Shown here: in pieces, positions 9,462 to 18,315 of the stretch
Position numbering within the stretch: the first letter of the stretch is position 1
Layout: every line of letters starts with the position of its first letter
Source of the DNA: G965267185 sp965267185
GTDB lineage: Bacteria; Pseudomonadota; Alphaproteobacteria; UBA6615
Reading direction: 5' to 3'
Assembly: GCA_965267185.1 (NCBI GenBank)
Contig: OZ253937.1
Span: forward strand, 124,001-188,000
Length of the DNA stretch: 64,000 bases
The notes under the pieces: model-generated
Told to the model about the DNA's origin: nothing
The model's input: the letters and a program-made list of their open reading frames with translations, nothing else
The model's database searches: none
Program-made: the position numbers and the translations under genes

Positions 9462-11003
9462 ATGACCGAACCGAAGGATGAATCGACGTCGTCGTTGGGC
9501 AAGGTGGCCGACGAAATTGTCGTCGGGGCCTCGTGGATGGTGTTGATGCGTTTCGCGGTGCGCGGGCTCGGTATTGTCAGCACACTCATCCTCGCCCGCC
9601 TCCTGCTGCCGGAAGACTTTGGGCTCGTCGCGATGGCGACGCTGCTGATTGGTTTGCTCGAGGTTCTCACCAAAATGAACCTCGACGCCTACCTGATTTA
9701 CAATCAGGAGTCTGGGCGCCGGCATTACGATTCGGCCTGGACGATGGGAATCATCCGCGGTGCCTTGGCGGCTCTGGTGGTCGTTTTATTGGCAAAGCCG
9801 GCAACGCTGTTTTTTGGCGATCCTCGGGTCGAGGAAATCTTCTACTGGCTAGCTCTGGGTTCCGTCCTCGGCGGGTTTACCAATATCGGCATCGTCGATT
9901 TCCGAAAAAAGATGCAGTTCGACAAGGACTTTGCCTACTTCGTTCTTGTCAAAATTATCTCCTTCGTCGTTACGATCATCGCCGCGTTCATGTTGCGCAA
10001 CTATTGGGCGCTTGTCCTGGGAATGCTGTCGAGTAGCGTCGCTAAGGTATCGCTGAGTTTCATCATGAGCCCGTACCGGCCGCGGTTTGGGCTCAGCCGA
10101 TGGCGTAAGATCTTTAACTTTTCGAAGTGGCTGCTTGTCACCGACGCGGTGAACTATGGCGCCAGTCGTGCGGACACGCTGATATTGGGACGCCTCGCGG
10201 GTGCCGCGTCGCTGGGTATTTATACGATGGCCTACGAGCTTGCGACGTTAGCCGTAACGGAAATCGTGACGCCCATTCGCCGCGTAATTTTTCCCGGCTA
10301 TGCGAAGCTGGGCGACGACCCTGAGGCGTTTCGCCGGGCCTTTGTCGAGGGGCTGGCGCTGATATTGGCGATAACTGTGCCGATCGCTATTGGAATTGGG
10401 CTCACGGCGCATGTCAGCATTCCCGTGCTACTCGGGCCGAACTGGCTCGAGGCTATTCCCATCTTGCAAGTCCTGACAATCTTTAGCCTGCTCCAACTCA
10501 GCTACGCCAACACTTACATCGTTATTATTACGCGCGGCCATCCGCGGATCGTTGCGGGAATGGTTACCGTTCAGCTCATCCTCGCCGTTCCGTTCATCAT
10601 CATTGGCACGCTGAATTGGGGGCCGGTCGGCGCGGCCGTGGGGGTTACGCTAGCGCGCGTCCCCACTGCCATAATGGCGGTATATTTTGCGGCGCGCATT
10701 TCGAATGCGTCCTTTGCGGATTTGGCGGGAGCCACCTGGCGGACAGGCGCAGCGGCTTTGTCGATGGTCGCGGCCGTCCTCGCCGTCGATGCTTTGATTG
10801 GCCCCGAAACGACGATTGCGGCCCTTTCGGTGAAGTTCGCCGCTTTGGCGACGACAGGTGCGCTGGTTTATGTCTGCGCCCACTGTGGCCTTTGGAGCCT
10901 GGCCGGGCGGCCCGACGGCGCGGAGACCAACCTCATTAATCTATTGGGAACGAGGTTCCGCCGGCTTCGCGGCTTGCGAAAAGGAGGTCTAGCGGCCTCT
11001 TAG
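9462..11003 (+). CDS. Wzx-like oligosaccharide flippase (PST/MOP superfamily)
   Basis: A 513-residue integral membrane protein with a dozen or more hydrophobic segments. The N-terminal region has LGIVSTLILARLLLPEDFGL, typical of WzxC/lipopolysaccharide flippases in the polysaccharide-transporter branch. It would move the lipid-linked repeat unit across the inner membrane before polymerisation by the O-ligase/Wzy-like protein at 22023. It lies 210 bases after the alpha/alpha-barrel gene and converges on the LpxL-like gene, with 33 bases between the two stops. The family is clear; substrate specificity is not readable. Confidence 0.87.
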   Translation: MTEPKDESTSSLGKVADEIVVGASWMVLMRFAVRGLGIVSTLILARLLLPEDFGLVAMATLLIGLLEVLTKMNLDAYLIYNQESGRRHYDSAWTMGIIRGALAALVVVLLAKPATLFFGDPRVEEIFYWLALGSVLGGFTNIGIVDFRKKMQFDKDFAYFVLVKIISFVVTIIAAFMLRNYWALVLGMLSSSVAKVSLSFIMSPYRPRFGLSRWRKIFNFSKWLLVTDAVNYGASRADTLILGRLAGAASLGIYTMAYELATLAVTEIVTPIRRVIFPGYAKLGDDPEAFRRAFVEGLALILAITVPIAIGIGLTAHVSIPVLLGPNWLEAIPILQVLTIFSLLQLSYANTYIVIITRGHPRIVAGMVTVQLILAVPFIIIGTLNWGPVGAAVGVTLARVPTAIMAVYFAARISNASFADLAGATWRTGAAALSMVAAVLAVDALIGPETTIAALSVKFAALATTGALVYVCAHCGLWSLAGRPDGAETNLINLLGTRFRRLRGLRKGGLAAS

Positions 11004-11036
11004 ATTAGTGGCTCGATTCGAACGCGGCGGCACAGA

Positions 11037-11963
11037 TTAGGCCGGCCATAGCCTGGAATCGCTCCATTTCTCCCATTGATCGGGGTAGCGTCGTACATAG
11101 TTTTCCAGAACGCTTGCAAATTGATGCGCCAGCATTGCCTCGCCGTTGTCCTTTGAAGTGCCATCGTCGGGCGGCTGCAATGCAGGCTCCACATAGACCA
11201 CATACTCGCCGCTCGGTTCGCGGACCGTCATGGTCGGTAACAGCGCGGCGCCGGTCGAAAGCGCCAGGTTAGGCGCGCCCGTTGCGAGCCGCAGCGTGCC
11301 GTCGAAAAAGGGTGGCGTCAGCACCTTGCGCCCTTCCGAGCTGCCGGTAATTGTCAGGACGCGGTTCTGGCGTAGCTGTTTTATCAGTGTTCGCAGACCC
11401 TTTGTCTCATGCCCGTACCGCACCACGACGCGCTCTGCGATATAGGGGTCCTCTGCCTTGGTAAGGATCGGATTCAGATAGCGAACGCCAAACCGGGAGT
11501 CGGAAAAACCGTGCCCGGGCCGGCTCAAATGCACCGGCGGAAATCCCGTCTTGGAGAGAGCCATCTTGGCGAAGAGCGTGTAATAAGCGAGTGGGTAGAC
11601 CCATAGGATAGCGCCTTTACCGGCTGCTAGAGCCTGCTCGATATGCTCACGTCCGCTCAGCCTGAGCGCCGGCGACCATTCCCCTGCACGCCGGGCGCGT
11701 AGCGTGTGGAAGTACATGGCTTGATAGTTGTGGGCAACGGCATCCAATTGAATTTGTCGGGCATCGACCGGCGTTTGTCGGTCGGCGGTGGTTAAGACCT
11801 GTTCGATCCGTCCTCTGAATGCGCGAAAGTGCGACGGGCGCATCCACATATTCACCCGCGCCAATGCTCGCGCCAGCCAGCGCCAGCAACGTGGCGGCAA
11901 AACCCAAGCTGGAATCGCTGCAATCGCGAGTAGCGCGATTTCGTAGAGATCTGTGGCGCGCAT
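11037..11963 (-). CDS. LpxL/HtrB-like acyltransferase homologue with altered catalytic motif
   Basis: A 308-residue protein with an N-terminal hydrophobic segment and the body of the lipid A late-acyltransferase family: GKGAILW before the catalytic site and LRLATGAPNLALSTGAALLP in the conserved C-terminal block, ending YPDQWEKW. In the family, a His and a Glu/Asp five residues later (HX4E/D) catalyse transfer. The aligned positions here read YPLAYY, placing Tyr123 and Tyr128 at those sites. Either it is not an acyltransferase or uses other residues. It is the last gene of the six-gene operon that starts at 17958, only 7 bases after the ATP-grasp fusion gene. The alignment is by eye. Confidence 0.7.
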   Translation of the reverse strand: MRATDLYEIALLAIAAIPAWVLPPRCWRWLARALARVNMWMRPSHFRAFRGRIEQVLTTADRQTPVDARQIQLDAVAHNYQAMYFHTLRARRAGEWSPALRLSGREHIEQALAAGKGAILWVYPLAYYTLFAKMALSKTGFPPVHLSRPGHGFSDSRFGVRYLNPILTKAEDPYIAERVVVRYGHETKGLRTLIKQLRQNRVLTITGSSEGRKVLTPPFFDGTLRLATGAPNLALSTGAALLPTMTVREPSGEYVVYVEPALQPPDDGTSKDNGEAMLAHQFASVLENYVRRYPDQWEKWSDSRLWPA

Positions 11964-11970
11964 ACGATCT

Positions 11971-13791
11971 TCAGCCCGCGCGCTTCAGCGCGTCCGCAAG
12001 CCTATCGACGGCCACTTCGACATTTGAGAGGCACTCTCGAATATCGTCTATTTCCCTGCCCCAAGGGTCCGCGATTTCGAGGTTCGAGATTCCTGGCTTG
12101 TCTTTAAATGCGCCCAGCAGGAAGAGTTTCTGCCGCGCTGCGGGATACTGGGCCAGCAGCATCGCTTCGTTCTGATGATCCATCACGAAGATGAGCTCGC
12201 TGTCGGCGATCAATTGCTTCGTGGTCGGTTGGGACCGGTGATCGGTCAGGCAGAGACCGAGTTCCGCTGCGACGGTTTGTACATCGTCGGGCGACGGGCG
12301 CGGCTCCACCCGGTTGAGACCTTCCCAGAGGCCGGCCGATTGAATCTCAACCGTACCCAGCGCTGTGCCGTTGAGCTTTCTTTGCAGGAGGTGTTCTGCG
12401 GTCGGGCTGCGAATGACATTGCCATGGCAGACGAACAGGATTCGCGTCGGTACAGCTTTGGTTGAGCGCGGCCGTGACCGCTGCAGGCCGAACAGGCGGC
12501 GAATTTGTTGCTTCAAAAAAATCCGACGAAGCTTTGGCGCCAATCGCCGATAGATACGCAGTTGGCGGATCAGGGGGGGTGGCAACACGACGCTGAGAAG
12601 GCGTCTTGCGTCCGACTTGAATAGGCTCGTGAGCGAGGCCCGGAGTTCCGCGATCGCCGGCATCGGGTCGGCCATCGACCAGATAGCGCCTCGCGTGCGT
12701 GGATTGAAGTTCCAGATGAACCGAAACGTCTCTTTCCAGGGCGCGGGCGGGTCGATCTCGCTGCGGTGCGATCCGTCGAGGATTCCGTGCAGGCGTGCGA
12801 TATCGCCGACGAGCCAGCGCGCCTGTAGACCCACTTTGTACGTATCGGGTACCTGGGGGCGTTCGCCATGGGCGAGCTGCCATTCGTAATAGGGAAAGTC
12901 GACGCCAGCCAGATAGGGGAGGAAGAGCGAGCCCCAGTAGCGGCCATTGATCTCCATGAGCGCAAACCGGCCGTCGCTGGGGTCGTAGCGGTATTCCACC
13001 AAGGCAACGCCTTGCCATTCGATTTGCCGCAACAGGGAAACTGCCAACTCGCCGAGCTTCGGGTCGACAGCCTCAGCTTCGGCCATCACACTCACGCCAC
13101 CGGTGTAGGGGAGTTCCTTAATTCGGCGATGCTGGAACATGGCGACCGGGTCGTTGTCGTGCATCAGCACGCCGATACCCTTGCCGACACCAGGAATGTA
13201 TTCCTGCAACAACGCCCCACGCCACGCTTCTTCGTCGCTGGAAAGCTCGGCCAACAACTGCTCCGCGGTGGCGAAGTACTTTATTCGATAGGTGTTGGCG
13301 CCTTTGCGAATGACGGGCTTGGCGATGACCGGGAATTGGAAATTCCGAATGAGGTTTGGAACCTCCGACGGGTCATCGACGGTATGCGATGCCGGAATCG
13401 GTATGCCGCATTCTTTGGCGGCTTCGAGGGTCAGGCTCTTGTCCAGTACCCGCTCCATGATCGCAGGCGGGGGCGCGCCGATATGCGCCAATTCGGATAG
13501 GGCATCGTAGTTTTGCGCTACTGCCGCCATTGCGCCATCGCCGGTTGGCATCACCATATCGATGCCCTCGCCGCGAATAAGCTCGGTAAGGGCGGAATTA
13601 AACTCGTCCCTATTCGTTCTGAAGTCCGGCACGGGAATATGCCGGCGGATTGTCCGAGATTTGATAGGGGGCTCGCCCCGCATGGTGGGGGCGACGAGCA
13701 CAGGGATGCCGCGCCGGTGCAGCGACCGCGAGATCGTAACCGTCAGCCGCGGCCCCGCTCCCAATATGAGCACGGGATTTTTCACACTCAC
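11971..13791 (-). CDS. ATP-grasp enzyme fused to low-molecular-weight protein tyrosine phosphatase
   Basis: A 606-residue two-domain protein. Residues about 1-320 are a carbamoyl-phosphate-synthase-like ATP-grasp module, with the late metal-binding segment LMEINGRYW. After a basic linker, residues 450-606 are an LMW-PTP: CHGNVIRS gives the CX5R loop (Cys455, Arg461), and DPWG gives the general acid Asp575. Canonical LMW-PTPs have a second Cys where this one has Ile. ATP-grasp enzymes ligate carboxylates to amines or similar; LMW-PTPs in EPS loci usually counter tyrosine kinases. It starts with GTG at 13791 (a second GTG is two codons on), 31 bases after the preceding gene. The fusion is unbroken in frame. 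Substrates are unknown. Confidence 0.82.
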   Translation of the reverse strand: MSVKNPVLILGAGPRLTVTISRSLHRRGIPVLVAPTMRGEPPIKSRTIRRHIPVPDFRTNRDEFNSALTELIRGEGIDMVMPTGDGAMAAVAQNYDALSELAHIGAPPPAIMERVLDKSLTLEAAKECGIPIPASHTVDDPSEVPNLIRNFQFPVIAKPVIRKGANTYRIKYFATAEQLLAELSSDEEAWRGALLQEYIPGVGKGIGVLMHDNDPVAMFQHRRIKELPYTGGVSVMAEAEAVDPKLGELAVSLLRQIEWQGVALVEYRYDPSDGRFALMEINGRYWGSLFLPYLAGVDFPYYEWQLAHGERPQVPDTYKVGLQARWLVGDIARLHGILDGSHRSEIDPPAPWKETFRFIWNFNPRTRGAIWSMADPMPAIAELRASLTSLFKSDARRLLSVVLPPPLIRQLRIYRRLAPKLRRIFLKQQIRRLFGLQRSRPRSTKAVPTRILFVCHGNVIRSPTAEHLLQRKLNGTALGTVEIQSAGLWEGLNRVEPRPSPDDVQTVAAELGLCLTDHRSQPTTKQLIADSELIFVMDHQNEAMLLAQYPAARQKLFLLGAFKDKPGISNLEIADPWGREIDDIRECLSNVEVAVDRLADALKRAG

Positions 13792-13822
13792 CTGACGAAA
13801 TCCATGATCTACCGGCTTGACG

Positions 13823-14950
13823 TCACGCAGCGGCTTCGCTGCTGCCGTTCTCGGCGAGGTTTATCCATTCGAGACCTTGCTCCACCTGCCGCCGGAACAG
13901 GGGGGGAACCTTGGCATTCCAGCCGATGGCCCGGAGCCGGCCGTCGAGTAGTTCGAGCAAAGGTGTGGATTGTAACATTTGTTGGGTTGCCGGCGATTGT
14001 AGGTCGAGTTTGACGCCTATACTGGATAGTGCCCCACCGAAATTACCGTTTTGATAACCCACCATGGGCGCGCGCAGCGCCGCGCCCCATTTGAGCTTGA
14101 AGTTTAAGGGGCCGTCGTTGGCGAACGGGTTACTCGCCCCGAGGTTGATCCACCGATAACCGTTGTTTTGGGCCCAGGTATAGGAGTGTTCAAGCATTGC
14201 ACCGACGATGCCGTTCTTTGGCCATTTCTTATCGCCATCCCGCCAGCCCATATTCGCCAATCGCAGCGTGTCGTTGCCCTCCGTTGTCGCAAGGATCGAA
14301 GCGATCCACTCGCCATCAGCCGAGACGGACACCAGAAATCCGGTTTTGTAGAGGCGTTCCAGAGTCTCGAAGCGGGACATAAACGCTCGTTCCTCGTGCC
14401 GGTTCTTTAGCATCGGCAGCACCATTGCGTCATAGAACTCGCGAAGCGCTTCAGGGTTGGTGAGGTGTTCGAAGGTGTAGCCCATTCGCCTGGCGACTCT
14501 GAGGTCTTCCTGTGCGCCCTTTACCTGGGTGAGATCGGCGATCGATTTTCTGAGGTCGATAGCGCAATCGACGAAGAGCGGAACCACTCGCCAGCCGCGC
14601 CGTGTGAAGAGGGGCTTTGTTAGCGGGTTGAGCGGACACAGGACCATGTTCGCCGATGCCAGTGGTCCGGCGCCTTGGAGGGCGTTGAACATGCTGATAG
14701 TACCCAGGTCCTCGGCCTCGATCGCTTGTCCGAAGAACTTATGCGTCCAAGACAGATACTGATGCCGCTCTCCGAGATATACGATGCTCGCTTCCTCACC
14801 GCCTTCGCCCAATTTTGCCTGCACCCGCGATATCGGCAGGGTCCAGTGGCCGAGCGTATCCTGAAGACCGACCGTCGCCATATCGACGCTACGCCTCATG
14901 CTCTGCGGCAAGGCGTTGTGTACTGCTCTCAGGGCAGGTTTAAGCGGCAT
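13823..14950 (-). CDS. GNAT-fold acyltransferase, FemAB/BioF2-like
   Basis: A 375-residue protein whose C-terminal half has the pattern YRWINLGASNPFANDG followed by LNFKLKWGA, the end motif of FemAB/BioF2-like acyltransferases. I place the start at the ATG at 14950, since the longer open frame to 15151 runs deep into the upstream gene. With this start it overlaps that gene's end by 11 bases, consistent with translational coupling. It is the fourth gene of the minus-strand operon. No signal peptide or membrane segment is obvious. Role in modifying a polysaccharide precursor is inferred from the neighbours. Confidence 0.7.
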   Translation of the reverse strand: MPLKPALRAVHNALPQSMRRSVDMATVGLQDTLGHWTLPISRVQAKLGEGGEEASIVYLGERHQYLSWTHKFFGQAIEAEDLGTISMFNALQGAGPLASANMVLCPLNPLTKPLFTRRGWRVVPLFVDCAIDLRKSIADLTQVKGAQEDLRVARRMGYTFEHLTNPEALREFYDAMVLPMLKNRHEERAFMSRFETLERLYKTGFLVSVSADGEWIASILATTEGNDTLRLANMGWRDGDKKWPKNGIVGAMLEHSYTWAQNNGYRWINLGASNPFANDGPLNFKLKWGAALRAPMVGYQNGNFGGALSSIGVKLDLQSPATQQMLQSTPLLELLDGRLRAIGWNAKVPPLFRRQVEQGLEWINLAENGSSEAAA

Positions 14951-15911
14951 CGTATTCGCGATCCCCGCCGGCGAATGTCCGTCGCAGCAAACTAGAGGCC
15001 GTGCCGCAGACTTTGAACGCGGCGGATTCGAGTTCGCGTTCCTCGATGGATAAACCAAACCCTGTCTTGAACTTATTGACGCCAGAATCCGCGTCGTCGG
15101 TGCCGCCCAGGTTGAAATGCGTTTTGCCCTCGTCGCGCAACATGCAGGCAATCTCGTGAATCAGAAAATGCGCTGCGCCGCATTCCCGGCCTTCCGGTCC
15201 GGTGCCTTGGGTATGGTTGTAACCCGACTTCTCCGCCATCAAAATAATGTTCGAGGAAACGACGCGGCCGTCGAGAAGCGCCTGAAAAACGGTGGCGGCT
15301 CCTGATTGCACAATCGTTTGCAAGCCTTGAAGCTGCACCGATGTCGAGACGTTCTTGCCCCGGTCTTTTTGCCGCTCCATGGACGATTCCATAAGCTCTT
15401 GGTGAACCTTAACGGCATCTCTGTCGTGGCTACCGCGAACTGTCAGTCCCGACTTACGTCCTTTCTTGATGCTATAGGCATGGCCTTTGCGCATTTTACG
15501 AAAGAGGTCGGGGCTCGCGAGGTCGAGCAGGTACTCCCAGCGGGCCCTCCGTCTGATTTCGCCGTCGAAGCTGGGGATCGAGCCACCCTCGGAGCCGAAG
15601 CTGTACACCGATAAGTCGGTCACACCGTATTTGCGGCAAAAATCGTGCAGTCCCTGCCAAAACGAATGCGCCGCGTCGACGTTCGGCATCGACGGGACTT
15701 CCAATTTCCGTTTCAACTTTCCGGAGCGCATGAACGCCGAACAGCGGATCACGGCCTGGGGACCATTGCCGCTATATTGCAGAATCCAGGGCTCGAACCC
15801 CTGTTCTTGCCGGTAGGCTGAATATTGCGGCGTATAGAACGGGTTTCCCGGGTTGAGCGCGGCGGCTTCGCTCATCTGGGACGATGCTGAACTGGGTATG
15901 GCTTTGAACAA
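14940..15911 (-). CDS. GNAT/FemAB-like acyltransferase
   Basis: A 323-residue member of the FemAB-like GNAT group. The segment LFRKMRKGHAYSIKKGRKSG (about residues 136-155) is the basic helix shared by these proteins, and FNLGGTDDADSGVNKFKTGF is the conserved C-terminal motif. Relatives transfer amino acids or acyl groups to peptidoglycan or sugars. It is third in the operon, 17 bases downstream of the next BioF2-like gene and overlapping the following gene. Three such genes in a row suggest several different decorations or a multi-subunit enzyme; sequence cannot tell which. Confidence 0.75.
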   Translation of the reverse strand: MFKAIPSSASSQMSEAAALNPGNPFYTPQYSAYRQEQGFEPWILQYSGNGPQAVIRCSAFMRSGKLKRKLEVPSMPNVDAAHSFWQGLHDFCRKYGVTDLSVYSFGSEGGSIPSFDGEIRRRARWEYLLDLASPDLFRKMRKGHAYSIKKGRKSGLTVRGSHDRDAVKVHQELMESSMERQKDRGKNVSTSVQLQGLQTIVQSGAATVFQALLDGRVVSSNIILMAEKSGYNHTQGTGPEGRECGAAHFLIHEIACMLRDEGKTHFNLGGTDDADSGVNKFKTGFGLSIEERELESAAFKVCGTASSLLRRTFAGGDREYDAA

Positions 15912-15928
15912 CGGGTTTACTCGACAGA

Positions 15929-16936
15929 CTATGTGGCGCGCGATTGACCGCGCAGCGCCCGCCGTAAACGCTCTTTAAGACCGCTTTTTACGACAAGCGT
16001 GTCGGTTAGGTCGGAGAGCCCTCTGACAGCGAGGTGAAGGCGGAGGATGCATCGGTTCTTGAACGTCGGCCGCAGATAAAACACATTGCCGCAATAACGC
16101 TCCAGCGTAGAAAATAGACGTTTGTGTGGGCCTTCCCCTTCGGTGAAGTCGAACAGCCGGTACTTGCCCTCTGAGAAAAGGTGCTCCAGCGCGAGAAGCT
16201 GCAGGACAGTGCCTGGCGAATGCTTGCCGAATGCCGGATCGAATCCGAGGTGGCCATAGATCACACGGCCTTGCCGAACGGGCAGGTACAGATAGCTGAT
16301 CGGCTTGTTTTTGAAGAACAGGATATATCCGCGCACGGAATCGGCCGCAGCGAGGTCGTGCATCTCGGCGATGAAATCGCCGTCATCGGGTATCCCCGCA
16401 TCGAAGAGCTTCTCCTGATAGGTCAGTTTGGAGATATCCCGCGCCAGCGCGTGAAACTGGTCCATTTCCGCAGCGCTGCGATAGCTCGACCACTCGATTG
16501 CGCCGCCCGAGGCAGCCTCGAACTTGCGCACTTTCCGTTTGATCGTCGAACGGGTTTTGCCGGAGAACCTGGACATGTAATCGTCGAAACTCGTTGTCAT
16601 ATCGATGAAGCGGCGGTCGAAGCTGCTTTCGATGTAACGAATGTGTGTGTTCGTGGAACCGAGAATTGGCGTGTCGGGCGATAGAGGTTCGGAGGGCCGG
16701 TAAATGCCATCGATCCGGGCATCGACCTCCGCCAAGTTAGGCGGTGGTGGCAGATCGCTACCCGTTGGGTCAATCGGCAGGTTTTCAACCGTCATGAAGA
16801 ACTTCGCCGCGCCGATTTTCTTCGGCCCGAACCAAAAGTTAAGCGGTGCGATGCGATCTTCTCGGGCCGGGCGCGCGGACGGTGCCGGGCTCGTCCGATG
16901 ATCGGAAACATCGGGGGCCGCTGCCTCGCTGGTCAT
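15929..16936 (-). CDS. GNAT-fold acyltransferase, BioF2-like
   Basis: A 335-residue protein with the BioF2-like double-GNAT layout. The basic helix lies in SGKTRSTIKRKVRKFE, the core has YGHLGFDPAFGKHSPGTVLQ, and the motif FDFTEGEGPHKRLFS is the conserved signature close to the C-terminus, shared in form with the protein at 5692-6888. The N-terminus is Pro/Ala-rich and may be flexible. The ATG overlaps the stop of the deacetylase gene by 4 bases, so the two are co-translated. Acyl donor and acceptor are unknown. Confidence 0.78.
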   Translation of the reverse strand: MTSEAAAPDVSDHRTSPAPSARPAREDRIAPLNFWFGPKKIGAAKFFMTVENLPIDPTGSDLPPPPNLAEVDARIDGIYRPSEPLSPDTPILGSTNTHIRYIESSFDRRFIDMTTSFDDYMSRFSGKTRSTIKRKVRKFEAASGGAIEWSSYRSAAEMDQFHALARDISKLTYQEKLFDAGIPDDGDFIAEMHDLAAADSVRGYILFFKNKPISYLYLPVRQGRVIYGHLGFDPAFGKHSPGTVLQLLALEHLFSEGKYRLFDFTEGEGPHKRLFSTLERYCGNVFYLRPTFKNRCILRLHLAVRGLSDLTDTLVVKSGLKERLRRALRGQSRAT

Positions 16937-17958
16937 CTGCCGACCATGCTGAGCGGAACCCGGTCGTTGACAAAGTTTTCAACCGCGCGGCGTGTCGCAA
17001 ACACGGCATTGCCATCCAGGTCGGTCGCCGCTCCGAATTCGAAAGGTTCGTCCATAAAGCGGCCAATCGGGACGGTCTCGAACCGGTCGGTGTTCTCGGC
17101 AAGGAAGGCGCAGAGTTTCTCGAAGCGCCGTTGGACCAGCCGGTTGGCACGAAGTTTGGCGAAGTCGGGATCGGACCAGCGCAGAAATTCGAACGGGTGG
17201 GTGACGATCACGGCGACCGGGGCGCCGGCGTTATGCAAAGCGGAGAGCTGCGCCTGCAACTCCTCGAAGGTACAGGCGGTGATCTGCAGCGGGCGCAATT
17301 GTCCGCGCCCGACCGGCCCGTGATCCTTGAAGCAGGTGACCGGCAACTCGACAATCCCTTCTAACTTATGGATGCCGCCGGCCAGGCTTGATGGTTCGCC
17401 CCATAGATCCGGCGATGCTTCTGCAGGAGGAGACACGGCGATACAAATGTTCGAAGCGATGGAAAGACCGGCAATTTTCATGGCGCGGTAGACGCTCGCC
17501 GACGACGAGAAGTTGCCCGTCCGCATACCGGTGGGGGCGTTTCCCGTCCACCGCCCGATACGCTCGCAGCCCGCGCCGATCAGGTCGGCCAATTGCGTCT
17601 CGGGCAGTTCGCTGCACTGGTCGGTCAAGGGGGTATGGCCCGGCGCGAAACCTTGTTCGAAGCTAAGCCAGCACGGATGCAGGTGAAGCTGGACGTCCTG
17701 TTCGGCTTGGTGCAGCCGGTGAACATAGTCACTCATGCTTTGTTCGGAGAAGTAGGCGAGATGAACCGTTTCGACAAAAAACGTCGCACGCAGCCCGTTG
17801 TGGACAAGGGTGTCGATCATGAACCCGAGGGCCTGGCTCCTGCCACCGACTGCGCCCCATACCGGCTCATCGATACGAGGTTTGTATCGCTCAGGGTTGG
17901 CAAAAGCACCGGCGATCGACGGCTCCGTGTCGACGGTAATGACTACCTTGGTTTTCAT
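16933..17958 (-). CDS. Polysaccharide deacetylase-like protein, WalW type
   Basis: A 341-residue NodB-fold protein. The first strand reads VVITVDTEPS, with Asp-Thr-Glu where classic NodB enzymes have TFDD, and the second motif is LHLHPCW. This resembles the WalW group of predicted deacetylases found in EPS loci. It would remove N- or O-acetyl groups from a sugar, and no signal peptide is visible, so a cytoplasmic precursor is more likely than the finished polymer. It heads a six-gene operon (deacetylase, three acyltransferases, ATP-grasp/phosphatase, LpxL-like) with junctions of -4, 17, -11, 31 and 7 bases. Activity with the altered first motif is unproven. Confidence 0.7.
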   Translation of the reverse strand: MKTKVVITVDTEPSIAGAFANPERYKPRIDEPVWGAVGGRSQALGFMIDTLVHNGLRATFFVETVHLAYFSEQSMSDYVHRLHQAEQDVQLHLHPCWLSFEQGFAPGHTPLTDQCSELPETQLADLIGAGCERIGRWTGNAPTGMRTGNFSSSASVYRAMKIAGLSIASNICIAVSPPAEASPDLWGEPSSLAGGIHKLEGIVELPVTCFKDHGPVGRGQLRPLQITACTFEELQAQLSALHNAGAPVAVIVTHPFEFLRWSDPDFAKLRANRLVQRRFEKLCAFLAENTDRFETVPIGRFMDEPFEFGAATDLDGNAVFATRRAVENFVNDRVPLSMVGR

Positions 17959-18315
17959 CTCAATCCTTTTGATGGGCCGTCATTTTACCCAAAATCACCT
18001 AGGTCAAACCTTAACCGTTTGATGTTTTTCGCCTTAAATTACGCCGATTTCCGGTCAGTTATCGCTTCTCCGCTGGTGGGAGATTCCCACGTCGGCCGTT
18101 GCTGGCCTTGGCACCCATTTGTGAGTACATGAGCAGAGGAGCCGTGTTGTGTGAAGGAAATGGCTAGAGTGGGCAGCGTCGTCTAGTCCGCCAGTTGCCA
18201 AGCTGGGATGTTGCTGGGCCAACCTCACCGGTCCCGAGCGACTGAACGCTACTGTCTCGATATTTGCACGCTCGACTACATGCGCTCTTGCATCGAGGCT
18301 AATTCGGTCGGGTCG
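17959..18315. other. Intergenic region upstream of the six-gene operon
   Basis: No convincing gene lies in these 357 bases. They should contain the promoter for the deacetylase-led minus-strand operon and the 3' flank of the lectin-like gene. A TGGCAC sequence at 18109-18114 on the plus strand resembles a sigma-54 -24 element, but its -12 part has TG for GC and no plus-strand gene follows, so it is not called. Confidence 0.5.

Noticed and set aside
18109..18124. TGGCAC element resembling sigma-54 -24
   Set aside because: The -12 GC is absent and no plus-strand gene follows.
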